From Mangifera indica (Eukaryota > Streptophyta > Magnoliopsida > Sapindales > Anacardiaceae): DNA of 64,000 nt. Shown here piece after piece: positions 47,418 to 60,382 of the stretch (its first letter is position 1; every line of letters begins with the position of its first letter). The stretch spans positions 13,633,969-13,697,968 of the forward strand of contig NC_058148.1 of assembly GCF_011075055.1 (NCBI RefSeq), given 5' to 3'. A program made the translations under genes and the position numbers. The notes beneath the pieces are model-generated. The model made no database searches, was not told the DNA's origin, and saw only the letters and a program-made list of their open reading frames with translations.

Positions 47418-50400
47418 TCAGAAGTAAATTAAACGTGGAAAAACAAGATTATAACATACATACACCAAACTTTTGTCCTTGAAGTTTGAGAGATGTTTAC
47501 CTTGCCCCGATATAATTGTAACCTAAATCTAACATATTGATGGAAGTATCATAATTCAGAAGAAAGTGCTACAAACCCTAGAATTTAAGGATAAAAGTGT
47601 AATATCATAGAAAAATGATGATAAAAAAGTGGTGATGATCTATTTACAGGTGGCAATGGTGATGGAAATGGGGTCCTAGCCGCCCAATACTACTCAGCAT
47701 TCCACTACAACTGACAAGAGATTCCAAATCGGCAAACATGAAAGAAACCCAACATGCACGATAAAGGGAACCCTGTATTTCAAGACTTAAATGTTTATTT
47801 TTATTTTCCTTTCGACAAAGGAAACTGGGACCAATTAAAGCATCAAATCCCTACCCTGAGCAATGTCCAGACAAAGATCTCTCTTCCATTTGCTATTGCT
47901 TTCTCAACACTTGAGCCACTTATTTTCCCCACACCACCTCACACCACACCACCATCCCCTTTTCTTCATTGGAAAATGACATTCCTCCTTGCTAAATCAT
48001 TAGCGTTTCTCGCCTACTATTTGTATATTTCTCCTTGACTTGACAGGGTTAGTTGGGTTTTTTGTTTAAGTGCTCTTTCTTTCAAACTTGAGGTGATCAA
48101 ATTTTAGAAAGTTCAAGAGATGTATATATGGAATGGATCAAATTTTTTCTCTATTTCGGTCAATGGAGATAACTGTTTAGGTTAGGTGAAGTGAAACAAA
48201 ACACTACAAGTTGTATGTGGTTCTGCCATGCTTACTCCTCATCTTTTATATTATTTGAAGAGTTCTAGCTTCAAGATAAGATTTTTGTTATAGTCCGATG
48301 CCATTCTCAAAATATTTTTTGTATACAACTTAAACTTAAAATTCATTTTAATTAATAAACATTTGACCTCATCCTGTAATGTCGATATCATCAGAGTTCT
48401 TGATTTAACATCTAAAACGAACAAAATGAAAATTACTAAGCATTATACATAATTAAAAATAAAATGGGCCATATTATATAGAGAGAGAGAGAGATGAGGG
48501 AAGCATAGTAGAGGGGGGGACTGAGGAAAGAGATGAAGAAGAGTCAACAATGGGAACTTGACCCTGAGTAGCAGGAACAAGCATGGAAAATTCCAGTGAG
48601 CTTCCGGTCATACAAACAGTCTTTGATTACATCAGAATCCACTTACTATATACATCAATTCTAGTTTTAGGCTATGGTGTCAATTAACTTAATTTGGACT
48701 GTTGCTTGCGGAGGTTTCAAGTGCCGCCGGTCCTGTGGGGTCTTAAGAATGTTGTGGAGGAGAATTCTTCTTTCATTTTTATAAATTCATATTCATACAC
48801 GCCATTGCCAATTGCGTTAGGCTTCAAATCTGTGACCTAAATTAATTAGGAGGTGATGTTGAGACTCCCCAATTGTCTGTAATTAGTAATTAATTATTGA
48901 TTTAATTATAATAAAGTAATGGGAATGAGCACTAGTAGTGAGAAAGGTGGGTGATTGTCTCACATTAACAAGCTGTCAACATTAGATAATTAATTAAGAT
49001 TAGCTTAATACAAGTAGTATTAAATTAAGAGAAGAGAATTGTGTGTTATAAAATATTATATGTCTTCATAATAATGTTAATCTTATATGGAAAATTCTCT
49101 TCATTTCTAACTAAACCATTACCGTCCATTTTCTCGGCCGTGATTAAATTGCTTGATCATCCAAAAGTATAATTTTTCAGTGGAATATAATCAATTATTT
49201 CTTATAATCTATGCTTTTTATTGGTCCATACACCTCTTAATTAATTTATTTTCAAAAATTTAGTTCAAAAATCGAGCATAATTATAATTATTTTATTTTA
49301 GAGTTTCAAAAGTTTCAAGTGAAAAGTGGACCTCGGGTAGGCATGGATTGGAGATTTTGGGTTGGGTCATTCGTGAGAGCAGGCCTGAGATTTATATATT
49401 GTGCCCACATGTTTGGTCTCTATAACACCATTCATATTTGTGATTTCTTTTTGGACTTTATTGGCTGGCCCAAATATCACAGATCTACCCAATTTTCTTG
49501 GAGCCCAAACTCAATTGTCTAACACCTCTACTGCGTGTGAAATATTCTTGGGAAATGCCGTTACCATTGACAAGGATACATGAATAAGCCGAGTTAAGGA
49601 GAGTCCTGATCCGATTAACAAAGGTGTTTTTGAATCCAAATTGATTGAGCACATGAAGCAAAAAAATCCTAACTAAGGGTATCAAAAGCCTTTTCCTGTT
49701 GCTTGCCTGCCTGTTTTTCGCTCGCCACTGGACTTACATAGCCCTATCTCACCATGTTGTCATCACCTTGGCTGTGTTGCCATTACCCATGACATTGGAA
49801 TGATTGTGGTTTAGTCGAATCTAATTGGCTTCATCCAGCTCGCCTTGCCTCAACCATACTACAACATACCCAGATGGTTCTTGCTCTCGTTATCATTGTG
49901 ATTGCGCCATCTTTCACTTTGTGCGTGCGCACTCCATCGCAACATCCTAATCGTCGACGATCAAGTTGAAGAATTTTGTGCACATTTCTTTTAATTAGTC
50001 AAATTAGTGAGATGGGAAGTTTTGTCAACTAGAAGGAGGAGAATTTTGTGGTGAAAATGACGATAGTGGTGATGGTGTTGTGGTGAGGTCACCCTTGCAG
50101 GATGAAGTATGAGAAAGAGAGATGCATTTCCCATGGTCAACTTTTTTATTCACGTTCATTTGATATGATTTTTGACATGTACGCTTAAATAAATTGACCA
50201 TTTTACCTTTTTACAGTGAATTCTTAGGTATATATAAAAAATGTTATTTATATCATCAAATAGTTGAAAAATATTTTTAATAATTCACTCAAAAGTAAAA
50301 TTACCAGAAAAATTTAACCTTCAGAGGTTTAAAAAAAAAAGTCAGTAATGGGAATCACTTATTTTTGTTTTGTTTGTTGTCAAAAGCATTGGGTCCTGTC

Positions 50401-51467
50401 AGTACCTGAAGCTGAGTGACATAAATATGCAAATTCATCACGTTGCACCTTCAACTGCATTCATTTCCCTCGTACAAATTGGGACCAATCAATCCAAATT
50501 TCGCATAACACCAGTGGTCCTTTCATTGATAACGATAATGAAACTAGCTGTAACGCAAGCCAGGTTTTGTTCTGCGTATACACATATTATTAAGGTGCCC
50601 ACTGAGTTTTAGTAACTGCTGACTCGGTGATAAAAAAGAAACAAAGAATACGATTCCAAGGACATGGTTTTCATTTTCACCTTTTCACCCTCTCAATAAT
50701 TCACTATAATTGCAGGAATTCGAATTGGCCCCCTTCCCAGAAAAGGACTGTCACTTGTGATAAACAGAGACACTTCCACATTCACATGCATGTATCTTTG
50801 GAAAAATTCCTTATTTTGTAAGACTTGCAATATTTGTAGTAAAAGTCAACATATCCTTAAACTCATTTTATGTTCTTAATTTGTGTTTCATATTTTAGTA
50901 AATATTGATCACATCAATGTGTATATATATCTGTATATTTGAAAATTAGAAATCTCATCTAAATTGAATTATCACACCTAATAAGTCAAACTTTAAATTT
51001 AATAATCGATCTTATAATCACTGAAATAGTTTAATCAAAATTGATTCTGAAAATATTGTCATAAAAGGCTAAAACTCATGTTAAACTTTTTCTATTGTCA
51101 TTCAAATTACTATTTGAGAATGCTTCACTGTATATTTTTAAGGTAAAATTCAATCCAAGAGAAAATTCACAGCTGTGTATACGTGCGAAGTTGAAATTGA
51201 CGTGAGAAGCAGGGCGTCCAAAGGAGTAAATTTTCTTGACAGTGTAAGCCAATCAGAATGAGGAGGTGTTGGAGCTAAAAATTTGATGGTACATTCCTAG
51301 ATGGCTACCCTTTACTATTAAGCCGATGGAGAAAGAAATGGAATTTGTGGTCCTTCATACATATTCTTCTACTCTTGGAGGATTTTAATTTCCTTCAATA
51401 AATCTTCACCTTCTTCTTCAATTCTTCTCCGCCCAATCCCTCCATCTCTTGCTTGCTTCACAACATC
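47418..51467. other. Spacer upstream of the SPL gene, no gene seen
   Basis: A (GA)n run lies near 48481-48494. The stretch 49600-50130 is somewhat less AT-rich but has no convincing frame. The last 300 bp (51180-51467) should contain the SPL promoter and 5' UTR. Confidence 0.45.
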
Positions 51468-52997
51468 ATGGACTCAGGCAAAGCTGAGGGAAAGAGAATG
51501 AAAGACCAGCTGGTGGCGGAGGAGGAGGAAGAAGATGAAGAAGAAGATGGAATCAGTGGGGGGATAGCAACTGCCGGTGTTGGTGAGGATGATAGTAAGA
51601 AGAAGAAAGGAAAGAAAGGAGCTGCGGCCAGTGGCGGAGGGTCTTCGACTTCCGTTTCTTGTCAGGTGGATAACTGTACGGCGGACATGACCGATGCCAA
51701 GCGTTACCATAGACGCCATAAAGTCTGTGAATTCCATGCTAAGGCTTCTGCCGCTCCACTAAATGGTCTTCAACAACGTTTTTGCCAGCAATGTAGCAGG
51801 TTATTTCAAAACCCTAATTCTCCTTTTACAGCTTGATTTTCATATTCATGATTTTTTTCACTTCATTTTTTACCTTGAAATAAATTATACATCATTATAG
51901 AATTTAAACACCTATTTAGGAGTTGGTGACCTAATTTGATATGAATTTCAACCATCTTCTTTCACTTGATCCTGTACTTGCAGTTTCATGTATAAATTTA
52001 ACAGTGATTTTCATTTCTTAATGGTTTTAATCTTCCCGTACTGAAAATGAGTTGGAAATTGTCATGTAAACATGACAGAACAGTACTTGCATAATAGGGA
52101 AATGTTAGCTGGAAGCCATAACTGATTTATTTTGAATTACTGGAACCAGAAGGAAACAATAACCACTCAGCCATTTCTATTTATATAGCATATCCAACAT
52201 ATATATTTCATAAACGAAGATAATCATCAATTCATATAGCTATTAATAGAACCTAAACTTAGTCCATATGTAGCACTGGCCTCATATATAATAATATTTC
52301 TACACAGAAATTGGACATGAAATGAAAAAGGAAATAGAATTAATCTCATATTCTTCATTAGCAAAGAAGTATTCCATATTCTATCATTAATAATTGCTCG
52401 GTGTCTTCAAATTGCCATTCCGAATATAATAGCAAAGTTTGATGGGACATAGGATGAATATTGGAGATTAGAGATGTCAAATGGCTCAACCTATTGACAT
52501 AGTAAAATATTTATGAGATGTATAGAATAATTTAATGCTCTATTAACATTAAAGTTTGGCATTTCTATTGGAGACTTCCTTTCGATTGTGATGAGAAAAT
52601 TATTGTTCTTAATCCACCATAGAACAAGTCTTTTTGAGAAATGAAAACAATAAATACTCTTTGACAATTAATTTGAAAACAATTAGCAAAGCAAATTTCA
52701 AAACATCTCTTGATAATTTAAAAACTACTTCGAAGATTGCCTTTTTAATAGTTTTTAAGACTTAGAGCAAAGAGAATCACCCATCTTCTAATATCAAAGA
52801 AGTATATGTTTTTACTTTGATTCTTCTCTTAATTTCATATACAAGCATGTGAAAAACACATGTGAATATGATATTGTAGGTTCCATGAGCTATCGGAGTT
52901 TGATGAAACAAAAAGGAGTTGTCGAAGGCGTTTGGCTGGACACAACGAGCGGCGCCGGAAAAGCTCATTTGACTGTCATGGAGAAGGCTCCAACTAG
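51468..52997 (+). CDS. Small SBP-box transcription factor, SPL3/4/5 type
   Basis: Two exons (51468-51799 and 52880-52997) joined across a 1080-bp GT-AG intron; 149 residues. After an acidic and then Lys-rich N-terminus, the SBP domain spans about 65-140 with the Cys/His set of both zinc sites ([41 protein letters not shown]) and the overlapping bipartite nuclear signal. The intron splits the codon for the Arg of QCSR-FHE, the standard position in this family. Size and lack of other domains place it with SPL3/4/5, which promote phase change and flowering via the GTAC motif. Its 3' UTR holds a miR156 site, as in that clade. In Arabidopsis, SPL3 is next to BAC1, as here. Confidence 0.93.
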
Positions 52998-53142
52998 AGA
53001 AGAACTACACACCTAGAATCATGCATGAATGCAGAGAAATGAAAGAAGATTTTACTAAATAACTTTCCCGTCGGCACTAAGTCCTACCATCATAATCACT
53101 TACTTCATCAGTTAAGGTCTAATGCTATATCATTTCTCTTGG

Positions 53143-53162
53143 ATGCTCTCTCTCTTCTGTCA
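53143..53162 (+). promoter_or_regulatory. miR156 target site in the SPL 3' UTR
   Basis: ATGCTCTCTCTCTTCTGTCA lies about 146 nt after the stop codon. It differs from the perfect complement of miR156 only at position 1 (A for G) and position 7 (T for A). SPL3/4/5 carry the site in the 3' UTR, and miR156 represses them in juvenile tissue. Confidence 0.9.
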
Positions 53163-54801
53163 ACAATAATGTCATCTTTCTATCATGATGCACCAATTGA
53201 TATATTGGTGCCCTTATTATTATTATCTCAAGCTATCATGTTATGCATATTTGGCTAAACTTCCAAGTTATATTGGTATATTTTGCTGCTGCCTTTTTTC
53301 CCACCATTTACATCTGTGATGGATGTTGCGCTGAATTTATGGTTTGAGGAGTTGCAGAGAGCTTCCATATGATAATGCCGCTCGAACGTTTCTGCAAAGG
53401 AGAGTAATTGGATACAGGGTTTAAATATTAAGAATAATGGACAAAATAAATTGACTCCATGTGTATGGTCTACTTAGAAGTAGTAACCCCACATGAGAGT
53501 TTCTTAATACGGTGGAAGTTAAGGGTAGATATGAAATAGGATGCTACAGTTAGATGCCATTGTCAGAATATTTTTCAAAGAGCTAATTAAGCACTTAGCA
53601 GCCATATAGGGCCTCTTAAGTTCGAATCGAAAGCAATAAGGTTTAGAGCCTCTTATGTTGTTTCAAACTAATTTAGTTTTTTTTCTTTTAAGTGGTATGA
53701 TTATTTCTCACTCAACTTTGATAAAATGATAATGTTGCCATTTAAGTTTGAAAATTTTATTTGTCTATCTATCATATATTTTTGTTAATAAAATTTGTTA
53801 CATAAAATGATAAGAAAGTCCAAACATAATTTCGAAACACGGATTGGACTAACCATTTCTTGTTCTCTTCGACACCTTCTTCATTGTTCTTGCAATGATT
53901 TGATTATAAAATCCATGTATTTAAACAGTGAAAGCATGGACCATCTCACACGTAACGATTCTCTTACGTTTATCTATAAGTGTCCATGTTATTTATGCTC
54001 GTAATGGTAAAATTATGTTGTTGATAGTAAAGATGACGAAAATGGCAATGAAACTATGAAAAAAATAAAAAAATAAAGATTAAAAGATTTAATAAAACAA
54101 TATAATTGTAATTAAAATTTAAAATTAATGCAGACCATTTTTATAATTTAAATACAAAAAGGTACCATTAGGTCATTGACATTTCTATTATGTATTTAAG
54201 ACAATTTTGTAATTTTACTTTTAAAAAAGTTTTTATTATCAGAAGTAGATAAAACCTGCCATTGGGGCCTTTTGTTAACATTCCCCTTTAGTAACTCCTC
54301 GAAAAAGATGAAAAAAGAAAACTTCTATGCAAAAAAATTTACAGCATGCAACTCAGATTTACTGGAAAATTAAACTGCTGGGAACTCGAGCACAACAAAA
54401 AGCATTGTTGCGAGTCTCGAATATTTGAGTATTTTCATTCAGGCCACTGCAATGAAGCAAAAAATCACATAATAAATTGCTATGACAAAGTTCAACAGGC
54501 TAAGACAGGGCATCCACAGCCAGATTACAAACAATTCCAAAATCCTTTCTGTATTGTGAAAATAGGTCAAGCAAAAATGGCCCCTGACAATAAGGGGAAA
54601 AAATACACAGCTCCATTGCCATTTGTTTGTCCAACCACTCTAATATTGAATCATCACTTCAACTGGTCAGAGTACTCACTCTTCATAAAAATTTAGCTCT
54701 GATATAACATAAACGTCAAGAGCCCTGTGATAAATATAGGCCTCCATGCTAATAACAGAAGCAAAAGTTAGAAGCACCTTGTAGGTAGATGGAATACAAT
54801 C
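53163..54801. other. SPL 3' UTR end and spacer to the carrier gene
   Basis: AT-rich spacer with no supported gene. The last few hundred bases before 54802 should include the 3' UTR of the minus-strand carrier gene. Confidence 0.45.
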
Positions 54802-57800
54802 CTAGTTATGCCTGATTCCTAGCAATTTTATGGCTAGCTCCCAGGTAACAATTGCAGCTGCATTAGCAGGAAAGGCCCTTGCTATTGTAGGACCTAATCC
54901 TGCATAGCATCCCTTCAATCCAGCTCTCCTGTAAATCTACAAAAGTGATCAAATTAGCTTCTCTTTATAAGTGGTTTGGAAATTAGGGAGTCATTTCAAG
55001 ACCCTGCAACCCATCCCTCTCTTTTACCTATCCCCAAGATATGGGTAAAGGTGTGGAGAGGTTAGTCCTAGGAAAATTAGATAGAGGGAATCAAAATACT
55101 TTACCGAATTTAGTATCTGAAAAGGATTTCTAGTAGAATTTTTATCAGGATCAGTCTGGATGATAGTTTTCGCCACATCCAAAGGCAAAACAGCTGACCA
55201 GAACTATGAAACATGGATTATAAAACAGAATTTAAAAACGTGAATGGGTTCAAGAATGAAATAATAGAAATGTAAGGGTGTCAGAATGCTTACAGCTACA
55301 CCTCCAAGACCACCACTCACAATCCCAATTCCCATGTCAATCAAATTGCTGTGATCAGATGAGGCAGCTTTAAGTTGTAAATGCATGTAATAACGAACAT
55401 TCTCATAGACACTAAAAAAGACTGCATTTCCCAAAGCTTCTCTTAACAATGTTGTAGATCCCCCACGAAAAATGGCTGTAACCTGAAACACATTCCATCA
55501 GCTCAATGATTGCACAGAAGTATTTAGTTGCCAGAAGAAAAGGACTTACTCACCCCTTCACTTTTTACAGTTTTAAGTGCACAATCAAGAGGACTAGTGT
55601 ACCTTCTGGAGTTTGGAACCAAAGAGTCTGTACCTTGCACTTGCATCCTACACTGGAGAAGCTCAGTGTCACTCAGATACTGTGGGTAACAGGGTTTATT
55701 ATACAGGGAAATAAAGTGTGATATGTAACTTTCCAGCAACTTACCTTCACTAACTCAGACGGACACAAAACAAAACTGATAATAGATCCACCAAAAGCTG
55801 CAGAAGGAATTATTACTTGGGGTACTGGCCCATGGCTTTGTAGCCCTCCCTTTGTGGGAAACAAAAGTTTATACATAAATATTAGATGCATTGACACCTT
55901 CATTGAAATATATCAACAAAATTATTAAAGCATCTCAGCTATAATGTCATAAAAACCTGCAGAAGTTGTTTTGTTTGGGAGTAGATGCCAAAAAGAAGCG
56001 AACTCTCAAAAGCCATGCCAACAAAAGATGGCGTTGCTCCTCTGTAGAGTCCCTTAACCTGTCAATGACAACCGCCAGTCATTCTTCATGAGAAGATAAT
56101 AATGTGAAGAATTAATGACCAAGGAGAAGGAGGAGTCTTCCAAGATTATTGAAAATGCAATTCTAGAATAATCTAAGTATCAAATATGCTTTAAGATATT
56201 AAGACTGAATAATTAGAAAGATCGTCAAAATTAATACTACAATCATGGATTTTGAAGCCAACAATCTATAAACCCATTGCAAGTCAGCAGAGATGAAAAT
56301 TGGGTAATGACAGATCTTAGAGTGAGACCATATTATCATATAAACTCACAGTTGGTATACAATTGTGATATATAGATTAAGAAATACATTATGTTGGAAT
56401 ATATTAACCCCACATTGGGGGAAAAAAAATGAAAAGGTATATAATGTAATAAGTATCCAAGTTAGATTAGCAAATAATGTAATATGCTAAACTCTAGGGA
56501 TTTAATTCTGGTTTCCAACACTCCCCTCAAGCTGAAGAATAGATATTTTCTATTCCCAGCTTGGATTGTTGATGATTTTCCACACTTCTCTTGAATAGAT
56601 ATCCCATCTTGAGAAAATTAAAGAAGAAAAGTAGATGTCAGATATACTTTATGTGCCACATCATCATATGCTCATGTTTCCATCAATGATAGATTTTCTT
56701 GCAAATTTTTTTTGACACTTACGAGAATCTTTGTGGGATTGAAGGAAAAATATGGTAGTGACACTTCTCGAAGAGAACGACCACAAGTTTTTTTATTTAA
56801 GTTGCCACAAAGGATTTTTCAAATTTACCACAAGGGTGGCAACAACATATCGGTGACGACGACAACAAGCCAGCAAGCTCTGAATCAGATCACAAAGATC
56901 GAAAGACTTTGACAACAACAGATGGCAAGATTTGAGGATTCGGCAGCTTTCATGATATCCGAGAAGAAATCTAGTGGCTTTGGTGCTTTTCCAATAGCTA
57001 ACGTGGCCATCCGACAATTTTTTAGTCTGTGATGTTTTTCGATAGGTTTCTGATGAGATCGTCAAGCTTTCAATGGCGTCTATGCTTTTTTTCCGACGAC
57101 ATTTATGTTTGTCCAAGGCATCTATGCCTTTTCCAATGATGTTTGTGTCTATTAGGGGCGTCTATGCCTTTTCTGGTGACACTATGGTCCTATGCTTTCC
57201 AACAGTGTTTCCTATAGCTCTAGTGATAGTACAACAACCTCAGACGTTGAAGAAGAATTCTGGTCTTAGGATTAAGGTTCTAATGATGTCACCTCTATGA
57301 CGATTTTGGTGATAGTTTACTAATTCATCTTTCTACAAAAATAACAATATAAGTGTTTCAAACTGAGAAACTCATCTTTTCACCTAGGTGATGACATGTG
57401 TCAAATTGATGAATTCATCTTTCAACGTAAATGACAACATGAGTGCGCCAAATAGAAAGATCGGCAAAAATGCTTAACTCTAATACCATGAAACAGGAAT
57501 AAGGATTTGAAGAATTCTTGCATAATTTTATTCATAGGGAATAGACAAATAGATACATAGTTTGTAATAAATTAGGTCCAAAAAAACGAGGCTAAACTTA
57601 AAAAACAAAAAAATATGAAGTAATTAATTAGAAACTGTATCCATAAACTTTGGGGATTTATTTATGGTTTTCAACACATTACACAAAATTTCCACTCCAC
57701 AGCAACTAGGTTGTAGCAATATATAAATAAGTCATTTGGTTTCTGTGCCTAGTTTTTGTGGTCATAAGAGAAAAGTATCTTAAAAAGTGCTCACGACCAT

Positions 57801-58612
57801 AAGCATGCATACTCAATCTCAACAACCAAAGGGATATAATATGAAACAATAATCTCAGACATAAGGATTCACCAAATCAAATTCTTATTAAGAGAAAGAA
57901 CTACAATTAGTACAGGCATGGTTGCACACTTCAAACTATACAATATCAGTTATAACTTATAACATTAATTTGAAAATTCTTATCAACTTCATTTCTCACC
58001 AGAATGTATGATGACTAGGAGGTAATAAAAGGGCAAAAAGTAATTATTAACAGCTACATTCTTTAAACCTCGGATTTTCAAACTTTGTCTAGCAGGTGCT
58101 AAATTGGCCTCGTAAAGTTTAACAAGACACAACTCATGAAGAAATCAAGGTATTCCAACACTTCAAACCGATGCATACAAACAGTGAAAGACAATTTTAT
58201 CAAATTTAAAGGTAAAGCCTTCCATTAATTTAAAGAAACATACTCCTTCGGTGCTTAGTATCCTTGCAGTGCAATGCAATCCATTCTTGTAGTGAATCCC
58301 ACGAGTTTCAGTATTATGTTTTTGCAGCTTCACCTAATAAAGTTCACCACACACCCAAATTCAAATTATCAAAACATCAATATTTAAACTACAATCCTGC
58401 AATTAGGAACAAATTTACAAAAAATAATAATAACACTATTGAAAGACGAAAAAAAGGGTTACCAATTTCAATTCCAAATACAAGCACAATTTTGTGAGTC
58501 CAAGCGTTAAATTTGTTACCTTGACAGTATCAAAAGGATGACCGGTAATAACAGTAGCAACACCAGCCAACATGCCAGCTACATACTCCTTGTAACCAGA
58601 GCTCTCTGCCAT
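54802..58612 (-). CDS. BAC1: Mitochondrial basic amino acid carrier (BAC1-type)
   Basis: Eight exons on the minus strand: 58520-58612, 58244-58333, 55957-56058, 55745-55849, 55554-55652, 55294-55482, 55105-55203, 54802-54936. Every exon is a whole number of codons, all junctions obey AG/GT, and the product is 303 residues. It has the three repeats of the mitochondrial carrier family, each with two membrane spans and the Px[DE]xx[KR] signature: PFDTVK, PSELVK and PLDVAK. Further landmarks are GLYRGATPSFVGMAFESSL, IFRGGSTTLLREALGN and GCYAGLGPTIARAFPANA. The closest known relative is Arabidopsis BAC1, an inner-membrane transporter of arginine, ornithine, lysine and histidine used in arginine breakdown. 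It ends GIRHN after a short basic tail. Intron 2 is enlarged to 1.9 kb beyond its neighbours by an inserted LTR-type element. Confidence 0.93.
56392..57676 (-). mobile_element. Short non-autonomous LTR element (TRIM/LARD-like) inside intron 2 of the carrier gene
   Basis: 1285 bp starting TGTTGGAA and ending TTTTCAACA, flanked by a perfect 5-bp duplication CATTA (56387-56391 and 57677-57681), as for LTR retroelements. Read on the minus strand, a 5' LTR-like segment (57676 to about 57492) ends in CA and is followed by TGGTATTAGAG, one mismatch from the initiator-Met tRNA primer-binding site. At the other end a polypurine tract GAGGGGAG directly precedes a 3' LTR-like segment (about 56520 to 56392) that starts TGTTGGAAACC. 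The LTRs share about the first 30 bp and then diverge. No gag or pol frame is present. The interior has degenerate repeats of GGCGTCTATGCCTTTTC (57075-57200). Confidence 0.75.
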
Positions 58613-59556
58613 CTCTCTCGCTCTTTTTGGGGTCTTACAAGTTGTAAACTTCTCTAAAACTATAGGGGCTTTTGTAAAGAAAGTGAATGATTGAAGTCCA
58701 CATCACCGCCCTCCCTTTTTGTCAATTTTTAGTTTGCCACCACCATGAGAGGATGGGAAATGCTGACCATTATGCATTTTATTAAAACTTAAAAACAGAG
58801 TTGCTCATCAGGAAGTTGGATGGGTCAAAGGTTTTCACCTAAAAAGAATTCAAGTGCTAAAGCTGAACCTTGCGATTACAAGTCCTCCCTATTTCGTATT
58901 AATATAATGTAATATAATTTTTTTTTTTTCCAATTTACTCATGCGAGAGAAATTAATTAAAATTTAAATTATTTTCATTTTTTTAATAATTATATTTATA
59001 TAATCAAAATCTCAATTTAATACTTATTTTGTCTTTATCTCTTACTATAAGAATCTCAATCTTTTGAACCTCTTTTCATCTAAATTTTTTTTTAAAATTA
59101 AGTTAAAACAAAAAATAAATTACCAAAAACATAATTGTTAATTGATGAAATTTGTTTATTAATTTATAAAAACAGTATATTTTATTAAAAAATTATAAAT
59201 TTTTCGTTGATATTAAGTTTGGACAGAAAAAACCCAATAAATATGATTATGATAATTATTGTTTATCATAATTAATCACTATTTATTATATATTTTGAAA
59301 CCCAAAATTTTAAACAAAACATATATTTTTTAACTATATTCATACAATCTACAAAAAGTTAATTAAAATTAGTTACCTACATTGAAAATAGATTATTTTA
59401 ATTAATTTTTTTATAAATTAATTAAATTTATTGATTAAATAGTCTAACTAAAAACAAAAATAATTCCAATGTCAAGTTGATTCACGACCAACTAACGTGC
59501 GTTGTACCTGAGCAATCAACTAATAGTCTCTCAATAATTGATTGCTATAATTGAAA
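58613..59556. other. Carrier 5' UTR/promoter and AT-rich spacer
   Basis: The first 100-150 bp should be the 5' UTR and core promoter of the carrier gene. The remainder is extremely AT-rich and has no coding frame. Confidence 0.4.
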
Positions 59557-60352
59557 GGCCAAACAACTATTTCCCACCCAAGGTTTAGCGTTTTTTCAAA
59601 TGTCCCCCCTTTAACTATGGAAACACCAAACACCCACCCATGGCCAGTTAGATTTAACAGAATCCTAACGCCTAAAAATTTTATCTCTTTTTGCTCCCCT
59701 AAACTTTAAAAACTAACATTTTTCCCCATCCTAAGTTTTAAAAAACCGCAATTTCACCCTAGGGTTTGGTTTTGAAATCTCCGGCGACCTCTCCGGCTCC
59801 GTTGCCGACGGCCTCTCCCTCTCGAAGCAACCTCTCCTTTCGGCGATATCTTTCCTTCGATTTGGAGGTCCGATCAGCACCCGAAGACGCCGTGGGAGAC
59901 GAAGTTCTTCGTCTTCCCAGACAAAGACGAAGTCGTCGTCTTCGTCTGGGAAGACAAAGAACTTCGTCTCCCACGGCGTCTCCGGGCGTCGATCGGACCT
60001 CCAAATCGGAGGAAAGATATCGCCGAAAGGAGAGGTTGCTTCGGGAGGGAGAGGTCGTCGGCAACGGAGCCGGAGAGGTCGCCGGAGATTTCAAAACCAA
60101 ACCCTAGGGTGAAACTGCGGTTTTTTAAAACTTAGGCTGGGGAAAAATGTTAGTTTTTAAAGTTTAAGGGGGCAAAATTATTTTTATTTTAGTTTATTTT
60201 TAATATTATAGCGAAAATGATGATTTTACCCTTATCACCGTTAGGGTTTTGTTAAATCTAACCGGCCATGGGTGGGTGTTTGGTGTTTCCATAGTTAAAT
60301 GGGGGACATTTGAGAAAACACTAAACCTTGGGTGGGAAATAGTCGTTTGGCC
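59557..60352. mobile_element. Near-palindromic Mutator-like foldback element, 796 bp, with mirrored frames
   Basis: The ends GGCCAAACAACTATTTCCC and GGGAAATAGTCGTTTGGCC are inverted repeats, and a perfect 9-bp direct repeat TAATTGAAA flanks the element (59548-59556 and 60353-60361), the Mutator signature. Pairing extends through almost the entire element, so the GC-rich core encodes nearly the same 113-codon frame on both strands (plus 59766-60107, minus 59759-60100). Each begins MVLKSPATSPAPLPT and ends GAGEVAGDFKTKP. The right arm has about 45 extra bp. The frames contain no transposase motif, so the element is non-autonomous. Whether the frames are translated is unknown; they may simply reflect GC-rich inverted DNA. 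Confidence 0.9.
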
Positions 60353-60382
60353 TAATTGAAATCTAAAGTGAGATTAATATAA

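Noticed and set aside
47754..48038. 94-codon plus-strand frame
   Set aside because: No domain, no splice partners, and no promoter that I can see; kept as intergenic.
59759..60107. The two 113-codon frames in the palindromic element as host genes
   Set aside because: Both lie wholly inside a transposon with target duplications and mirror each other, so they are described with the element rather than as genes.
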